Source: Tipula vernalis (Eukaryota > Arthropoda > Insecta > Diptera > Tipulidae). From it: a stretch of 64,000 bases of DNA. How positions within the stretch are numbered: position 1 is the stretch's first letter; each line of letters starts with the position of its first letter. Under the pieces are notes generated by a model. That model was not told the DNA's origin and ran no database searches. It worked only from the letters and a program-made list of their open reading frames with translations. The position numbers were made by a program, and so were the translations under genes. Below are positions 57,601 to 64,000 of this stretch, in pieces. The stretch spans positions 68,684,789 to 68,748,788 of the forward strand of contig OY282558.1 in NCBI GenBank assembly GCA_958295665.1. The letters are read 5' to 3'.

Positions 57601-57930
57601 GAGGATTGAGTTGAAGGTTGAATTGGGTTCTATTTGCGGGTTGAGTTAGAGTTGGGTTGGGGTTCCGTTATGGCTTAGTAAGCAGTTCAGTTCTTGTATA
57701 TACGTGGTTTTTAAGGCAATGTTGATTAGGGAGTCCAGTTGGGGATAATTTTGTTATTGAATTAGGTTTGGGTTACAAGTTGGGTCAAGGTTGAGTTGGG
57801 GTTGGATCTTAGCTGTTAGGATTGAATTCAGTTGGGAATTTGTTTGGGGTTATGTTGAGGGTTGAGTTGGAAGTAAATTTGAGTTGAGTTCATGTAATCG
57901 AGTTTGAGGTTAGGTTACTGTAGAAATGGT
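57600..57930 (-). repeat. Strand-asymmetric GGGTT/GAGTTG minisatellite
   Basis: The plus strand has words like GGGTTGAGTTAGAGTTGGGT and GTTGAGTTGGGGTTGG and is poor in C. It is the complement of the CAACTCAACCC tract at 25690-25945 and sits on the same side of the dispersed repeat, so the pair forms one unit in inverted orientation. Confidence 0.7.
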
Positions 57931-59821
57931 ATAGCGGCATATACATAGTTCATAGTGACATTTACAGCATTGCTATTTTAAGTGTGTTATGGAAGTAGCA
58001 AGTGTACAATGAAATTTGAATTGTTTTTAATTTTATTTCAATAAATTCAAATTTCATCCTCCCTCATTGGACAACTTGTTTTGGAATACTATATAATCAT
58101 TGGCCAAATCCTAACAAATACAGACATGACAAACTATTTAATAAACATTTATTTAATTATATTTTTTTTTTAATGTACCACAACAAAAGAAATTATTTCG
58201 ACAAGCGAATTAAATAAAGACTTGTATAAGACATGACTTTAACAAAGTCAATTATTATCCATATAAGTCGAAACCGCGATACGAATCGAATAAATTAAAT
58301 CAAATCTAAGAAGAATTATTATATAAACTAACGCAATTACAGTTATTTATAAAATTGACCTTATCAACTATCGCTGATGTGTCATCATGTATAGATATTC
58401 GTACCATACATGCAAGCGCATATCTAAATGAATTAATTTTGAACGAATCATTAAACGAGTACACTGTAATGTGGATGGAGTGAGGGTATAATTGATGTTT
58501 TTTATAATCATCATCGATTTGTTGTTAAAATAATAAAAATAAAAAAAAAATGTAAAAATTTTGCAATCAATCCCAAGTATTCAAAAGGTGAATAGATTTG
58601 AGACTTTAAGAGTGTTATATAAGATGGGGATGAGATTTAGTTATGAGCATGTGTGTGTGTCTATGTGTAAGTAATTTTGGATACAAAAACACAAACGATT
58701 TATTTTATTACCTTCGATTTAAAAGTTCATGAACAATAATTTATGAAAAATATTAAACAATTAACATTTACGTCTCTTCAAATATAAGTATACGGTTACG
58801 TTTAGAAGAAAAAGTATCAATTTTCTTAATATACAAATGTGATCGATCTTCTGTGAATTTTTATATACGGTGTAAAGATGATCGTTTTTTTTGTTATACA
58901 GACATTTATCTATAAAGTTTCATCGTAGTTGGAGGATAACAAAAGTAAATAAATTCAAACAAGTTTTAAATAATGTTAAAAAAAAAAAAAAAATTATAAT
59001 TTGACACCAATATGCTCACTTTTAAAAATATGTGCGCTTGAACTAATGTTTAACCCAAACCATATCTCACTTGACCAGTTATTATTAAATATGTTCAAAG
59101 ATTAGTTGTGTTATGGACACAAAACTTTTGAAAATTCGTTCAAATTCTTACCGACCTTTTCTTATATCAGTTTTGTACCAATAAGTTCGTAACAGTTTTT
59201 TGTTATTTACAAATATGAAATTTGAAATTCCGGAAGACCCAAGAAATTTTAAAAGACATATATTTTTCCAATTTTTAAAACAAATTGAAATTTCATTGAA
59301 TCAACACTAAAGAATCAAAACTTGTCTTAATATGTATTAAAAATGTCGTTAGGAACCTAAAATTCGAAATTTCGAATCTTAGAATTTTAAAATTCATGTT
59401 TCGAATAAAAGTTAAAATCTCGATTTCACAAGGTCAAAATTTCGATTTAATTCAGCAGCACTTTTCAAATTGAAGATTCACTCCATACAAATGATACTCT
59501 CAATACCAGATGGCTTTAGCGATATCAGTCGCAAAAGGATGGATGGAATAATTCATCAATATACTCGTATTTTACATATTGAAAACGATTAGTTAGATAA
59601 TTATGAAAGAACCTTCGTAATTTTTAACAAAGTGAATCGATAATAATTGTTATTGGTACTTATAGCGGAATCGATAATTTATTGTTTTTTCAGTCAATAC
59701 ATTTTTGGCTTATATACAGGAAGCGCACGAATTGGTCTCATATCACCAAGTAGCTTGGGATGCGAATATTTAGGTATAAGAATTCGAAATTTCCCAATAG
59801 GTTGGAAACATTCACTTAAGA
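57931..59821. other. No gene recognised
   Basis: AT-rich DNA with A runs near 58540 and 58979-58993, and a short GT run near 58650. No frame, inverted repeat or element end could be supported. Confidence 0.5.
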
Positions 59822-59825
59822 TTAG

Positions 59826-60827
59826 TTAGGTTAGGTTTGGGTGGCGATTCACAAGAACCAGGCATAGACACAAAAATGGTCCGTAGCCATACCATGTATA
59901 ATTGTTTCCTCCAACTCGTTGCAACCAGCTGTTAACAAAGCGCTGGATACTCCTGACGCCCATTCTAGAGAGGGCTGTCAGGTCTTTGAAGAGGGGTGCC
60001 CCTAGAAATTTTAGTCTGTTGCGTGCCAGACGAGGGCAGGTGCAAAGAAAATGAAGTACTGTCTCTTCCCCTCCTCTTCGTCCTCGCAACTACGACAATA
60101 GTCATGTGAGAAGACAACAAGTCTACCCGCATGCCTCCCAAAAACCACACTGATCTGACTTCGCTGAAGTGAGGATCAGCTGTTTGGATCTCGCTAAGTC
60201 CAACTTTGGCCAAGCCTACCGAGTTATTACGCAAGAAGTGATACTTGACCATCTGTCATTCGCCAGCTTGCTAGCTTCTTCTTGAAGCCGCACTTTGCAT
60301 ACCGCAAGAGGCATTTCAATATCCTTTCTGCTTTCTGAGAAGTGGTCCGATGTGCCACGTCGAGCCAGTTCATCGGCGTTTATATTCCCTGTACTTATGA
60401 AATGTCCTGGCACTCATAAAATGTGGATGTTGAACTGATCTGCCATCTCGTTAAAAGATGAGCGATGAGTTCTGGACTACTTTTGACGTGAAGAGGTGTG
60501 ATTGAAGCGCTTTAATGGCAGCCTGATATCGGTGTATATGCGAATATCACAACTTGATTTGACATTATACCTCAACCAGTCTACGACTTCCTTTATGGCA
60601 GTTACTTCAGCTTGAAAAATGCTACAGTAGTTGGGGAGACGGAAAGTATAGTCGGTGGTCTTGGGAATTTGTTTGTTGCACAAAATAGATGAGTGCCCTG
60701 TATTGTTGCAGTTCCACATTAAGATGGATTTTAGCCTTATGGCAGTACAAGCTGCCAACTGTTTCCCCAAGATATCTAGAGGAGTCAAAAATAGCAGAGT
60801 CTCTAGTGCGTGAGTGGATGTGCTCAT
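59826..60827 (-). pseudogene. LOA-like RNase H domain and C-terminal zinc motif
   Basis: The frame 60827-60477 has STSTHALETLLFLTPLDILG, a block typical of the segment between reverse transcriptase and RNase H. YCSIFQAEVTAIKEVVDWL (catalytic Glu) and IRIYTDIRLPLK (catalytic Asp) then mark RNase H; the first catalytic Asp is not visible. After a frameshift, 60413-60216 gives MPGHFISTGNINADELARRG, the end of RNase H. Another shift leads to 60089-59826 with EETVLHFLCTCPRLARNRLK, the C-terminal H-x3-C-x-C-type element motif, and the RSIQRFVNSWLQRV tail. RNase H degrades template RNA after first-strand synthesis. Frame breaks inactivate it. Confidence 0.8.
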
Positions 60828-60831
60828 CAGT

Positions 60832-62425
60832 TCACCACTGATCCACAGAGAGATTGTTCTCTGAACTTTTGACAGTTTTGTCCAGAGCGGGCCACCAGAA
60901 TATTACCCCATACAAGAGTATGGGTCTGACTACTGCGGTAAAAAGCCAATGTTCGATGCGGGGCTCCAGCCCCCATCCTTTCCCAATGGCATTTTTGCAA
61001 GAGTATAACGCTACCGTAGCTTTTTTTACCCTTTCCAGAATATTAGGTTTCCAATATAATTTGCTATCCAAAACGAGACCCAGAAACTTCATTTCAACTG
61101 TAAAAGTCAAGCTGAACCCATTTAGAGTGGGAGGATCGATATGAGAAAATTTATATTTCCTAGAGAAGAGAACCAATTCGGTTTTGTGTGAGTTCACATT
61201 CAACCCACAGCCATTAGGCCATAATGAAAGAGTGCCCAGGGCATTTTGCATAAGCTCACTAAGGGTGCCGGGATATTTACCTCGGACACCAATAGCAACA
61301 TCATTCGCATATGCAACCAACTCCATATGCCACCGTCCTCCAGTCTCAGCAACAGGTCATTTATGACCAGGTTCCAAATTAGGGGGGACAGTACGTTACT
61401 CTGTGGCGTACCTCTGCTTGCAAATCTTCTGACGGAGGATTCACCAAAACTGGCATTTATGATCCTGCCTCTTAGCATCTGATCTATCCAGTACTTGAGT
61501 GATTCATCCATTCCCAGATCTGAAAGTGCCCGAGTTATAGCCCCTGAAAACACATTGTTAAAGACCCCCTCAATATCCGAAAAGGTTACCATTGCGTAGT
61601 CTCTATATTCGAAAGATTTTTCAATGAAAAATACAAGAGAATGAAGAGCAGTCTCTACAGATCTTCCCTTCCAATAGGCATGTTGAGATTCAGACAGCTT
61701 TTCCGACACAATCGTGCCTCTAATATGAGCTTCTATTTGTCTTTCCAGTGTTTTAAAAAGGAAGCAAGACAAGCTAATCGGTCTAAGTTCTTTGGGATTG
61801 CATTGTGAGCGTTTTCCCGCTTTAGGTATGAAAACAACCTTCACTTCTGTCCATTTACTAGGAATGTGACATAGTTTTAGGCTGCCTTTGAAAATTACCT
61901 CTAACCATAAAATTGTTAGATCCGTAGTTTGTTGAATATCCGCAGGGATATTACCATCGAGTCCAGGCGACTTATATGGTTTAAAACTGTTTATCACCCA
62001 CAGGATCTTCTTCCTGCTAATAATTTGGCCCATGACGCTACTTGCCCTTTTATCTACTGATGTGCTTGGTATAGATTCGGAACAACCATTAAAATGAATC
62101 TCCATCAGAAGTTCCATCGATTCCGCACTATTAGTGCTATATATCCCATCCGGCCGTTGAAGATAACTTGGAATGGAAGGATCAGTTGCTTGAACCACCA
62201 GGGTGGCCGAAATTTACCCCTAGGGCTGCTAAGGGGACTAGAGCCCAGTATCGCTTTATTAAAAGCGCTGGACAACTCGTCCACCAAGCCATCGAGCTTT
62301 TGCGCAGTTTTTGGAGGTTTTGGCACCGGAACTGGTAGTGAATTACCCAGAATAGTTCTAAAGGTATCCCAGTTGGTTTTCCTCATGTTTCTGTAGATTG
62401 GACTTTTTGGAGAAGTCAAGTCCAT
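60832..62425 (-). pseudogene. LOA-like linker and reverse transcriptase
   Basis: Frame 62425-62105 is the linker (MRKTNWDTFRTILGN, PPWWFKQL). Frame 62198-61200 is reverse transcriptase: SFKPYKSPGLDGNIPADIQQ, WTEVKVVFIPKAGKRSQ, LRPISLSCFLFKTLERQIEA, QHAYWKGRSVETALHSLV, motif A TFSDIEGVFNNV and motif B RGTPQSNVLSPLIWNLVIND. A frameshift near 61320 leads to frame 61326-60832 with motif C AYANDVAIGVRG. Normal motif C is F/Y-ADD; here the first Asp is Asn. Motif A has lost the usual second Asp (FNN for FDN) and motif B has PQS for PQG. The enzyme is inactive even without the frameshift. Confidence 0.85.
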
Positions 62426-62431
62426 TTCAAA

Positions 62432-63060
62432 TTAAATATAACAATGATCAGAAAAGGAGTGGTCCTCCGACACTCTCCAGTTTAATAAACTAATCGCCAA
62501 AAAGCTTGAGACAAGAGTAATATCCAATAATTCGTTTCTATTACTAGTTATAAAGGTCGGCTTATTGCCTATTGTACATATATGAAAGTTAGTACTTAGA
62601 ATGTAATCTAGGAGTAACTCACCTCGTTCATTTGTGTCCGTACTTCCCCAGATTGTGTGATGAGCATTTGCATCACTCCCAAGGATGACTGCAACCTTGC
62701 GCTTCTGAGCCTCCATGATTAGCTCATCTAGAATGATTGGTGGAGTATCCACTTCATCATAAGCCAGGTAAGCTGATACTAGCCAGAGGTTTCGTTTATC
62801 GACCTCAATGCTGACCGCTGCTACATCTCCGTTACTAAAATTTGATAACAGAAAGCAACTTATGTTATTTTTAATGAGAATGCACGAGCGAACCTTACCT
62901 TCTTATAATAGGGAGTATTGAGCCCAAGTACCCGGTCTTCAGTGATCCAAGGTTCCTGGATAAAGACGACATCTGTTGCTTCTTTCCCAATTTTTAAAAT
63001 TAGAGCAGCTGATGCTGCCTTAGAGTGGTGAAGGTTGACTTGAAGAAATGTCAGTCTCAT
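62432..63060 (-). pseudogene. LOA-like apurinic-type endonuclease
   Basis: ORF2 starts at 63060 with MRLTFLQVNLHHSKAASA, the common start of these enzymes, then VFIQEPWITED with the catalytic Glu. A frameshift near 62860 follows; sequence to 62755 continues in other frames. Frame 62752-62432 has LGSDANAHHTIWGSTDTNER (the D-A-N pair and the H/W-G-S block), DYILSTNFHICTIGNKPTF, LLDITLVS and HSFSDHCYI with the final S-D-H. The key residues seen in the pieces are intact, so breakage is by frameshift only. The enzyme would nick the target DNA to prime reverse transcription. Confidence 0.82.
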
Positions 63061-63062
63061 CT

Positions 63063-64000
63063 CTACAGCCTCTTCTCCACCACAGTAACATCAGAGTCAT
63101 CCCCTGATGAGATGTCCTCTGAGAGTCTCTTTAAAGATTCCATGGACGTTGATATCTCCGTGTCCGTGGAGAGAGTTTCCGCTTGCCTGGCTACCTCCGC
63201 GCACGCAGATGAGCTATCAAGCACCGCGGTAGTTCTGAAGATGACTTCGGAGCCTCCGGCTTGTCCGCGTCCTTCTTGTACTAGCTCTTGGTCTGCAAAG
63301 GATCTTCTCCCTATCAATCACAGTAAGGCTGGCTCCGGACCATACCTCGCCAAGTCCCCCCCCCCACTACCTTCTTATGCAGTAGCAGGGACCTCTGATC
63401 TGCACAGGTAGTCAGTTTCACCTGATTCCTGTGCCAGCCCGCATCCCGACAAGTCGGAACAGGTTCTGGATTTTCCAACAGGACTTTCAGGTAGGTGGTG
63501 GCTTAGGCCCCTTCCACCTTCCCACAATTATCGGGCGTGATACTGCCATCCTCTTGGGATTTGTCAATAACTGCCACAACCAGCTGATCCTTGAGAATCT
63601 CGTTAAAAGCCCTCATAGCGGAAGCATGGAGTTTTGTTCGCTTTGCGATCTTAGGGCTTTCCTCCTGAGATCTATTTCTTTTAAGCTGTGAGCCAGCTGA
63701 AGGGCCTTCCGACTTTTTCTCGGTGACTGTTTTTGCCTACGCAAGCGTAGCTTTGCCCTTATTCGTTCTGTCTTCTGGCGAGATGTTATTTTTCTTATCC
63801 AGGGCCCTCCAGGCCTTTCTCCTAGTATTATAGGTTGGTTTTGGAGAACCAGCTTAGTTCGTGCTTTGAATCTGCTTTGTATTTGTATACTCAGATTTGG
63901 TGACCCGAGTGGAGGGACCAGCCTCGCTCGAGCTTATGTCCCGTTGTTTATTTGTAGACTTATAGTCATGCCTACAGATCCGAGTCTCGTTGTCTACATT
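63063..64000 (-). pseudogene. LOA-like ORF1, C-terminal part with DUF4780-like domain, partial
   Basis: From about 63660 leftward the minus strand reads MRAFNEILKDQLVVAVIDKS, a gap, KVLLENPEPVPTCRDAGWHR, then NQVKLTTCADQRSLLLHKK. This resembles the DUF4780-type domain found in ORF1 of some insect non-LTR elements (pattern GW-x-x-x-x-VKL-x-x-C-x-D-x-RS). One TAA lies in the middle near 63512. The frame 63317-63063 is the Ser/Asp-rich tail (SEDISSGDDSDVTVVEKRL, then TAG). Upstream, KRNRSQEESPKIAKRTKLH and RRKAWRALDKKNNISPEDRT continue toward the window edge in a frame with another stop near 63740. ORF1 would bind element RNA. The N-terminus is outside the window. Confidence 0.65.

Larger units (their letters stand above)
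59822..64000 (-). mobile_element. LOA-like non-LTR retrotransposon, decayed, 5' end beyond window
   Basis: From right to left on the minus strand: ORF1 C-terminal part, endonuclease, linker, reverse transcriptase, RNase H and a terminal Cys-His zinc motif, ending in CCTAACCTAAC near 59822. A non-LTR element with an RNase H domain after the reverse transcriptase and a CCHC-like tail fits the LOA clade; the I and R1 groups are alternatives. ORF1 ends with TAG three bases before the ORF2 ATG at 63060. Many frameshifts and changed catalytic residues show it is dead. Base composition is clearly less AT-rich than the surroundings. Confidence 0.85.

Noticed and set aside
59822..59836. TTAGGTTAGGTTT as telomere repeat
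   Set aside because: Only two units, and it sits exactly at the 3' end of the LOA-like element, where AACCTAACC-type ends are expected.

Overview
This window looks like pericentromeric or other heterochromatic DNA from an insect, most probably a fly. The base composition is strongly AT-rich. The recognisable proteins are all from transposable elements: a CR1 element with a PHD-finger ORF1, a LOA-like element with RNase H, a Ty3/Gypsy element, a THAP-type P-element relic, hAT relics and a piggyBac-like fragment. No bacterial signals (operons, Shine-Dalgarno sites, CRISPR) were seen. No convincing host gene, tRNA or rRNA was found; one 46-codon ORF behind an acceptor-like site at 14974 is only a weak candidate.

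Layout. 1-13939: a tandem satellite of 172-bp monomers, all head to tail, with higher-order repeats in three zones (619 bp; 2182/2869 bp; 850/963 bp) and a clear right edge. 13940-19350: AT-rich sequence with two non-autonomous DNA elements that have readable ends (15526-17585, flanked by a 10-bp direct repeat; 18034-18548, flanked by TA). 19353-22535: a palindrome with 170-bp arms, interrupted in one arm by a hAT-ended element with a perfect 8-bp target duplication; that element carries a piggyBac-like reading frame on one strand and a hAT fragment on the other. 23562-32420: two decayed non-LTR retrotransposons, strand-asymmetric simple sequence, and one copy of a ~1-kb repeat whose second copy is at 34131-35140. 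35390-38393: a P-element relic with a solo LTR nested in it and an 85-bp-arm hairpin at the 3' end of its transposase. 38607-42712: small fold-back and MITE-like elements in otherwise featureless AT-rich DNA. 42780-49990: inverted hAT-like ends bracketing a decayed hAT transposase and a nearly intact CR1 element. 50090-55040: a decayed Ty3/Gypsy element. 57200-57930: an inverted copy of material also seen at 25690-26300. 59822-64000: a decayed LOA-like non-LTR element running off the right edge.

The pieces do not form a pathway. They record layers of insertion: palindrome, then hAT; P element, then LTR element; hAT, then CR1. The CR1 copy is the youngest by integrity (two long ORFs, one apparent frameshift in an AT tract). 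The P-element and hAT relics are the oldest coding remains. All family assignments come from motifs read by eye; no database search was possible.
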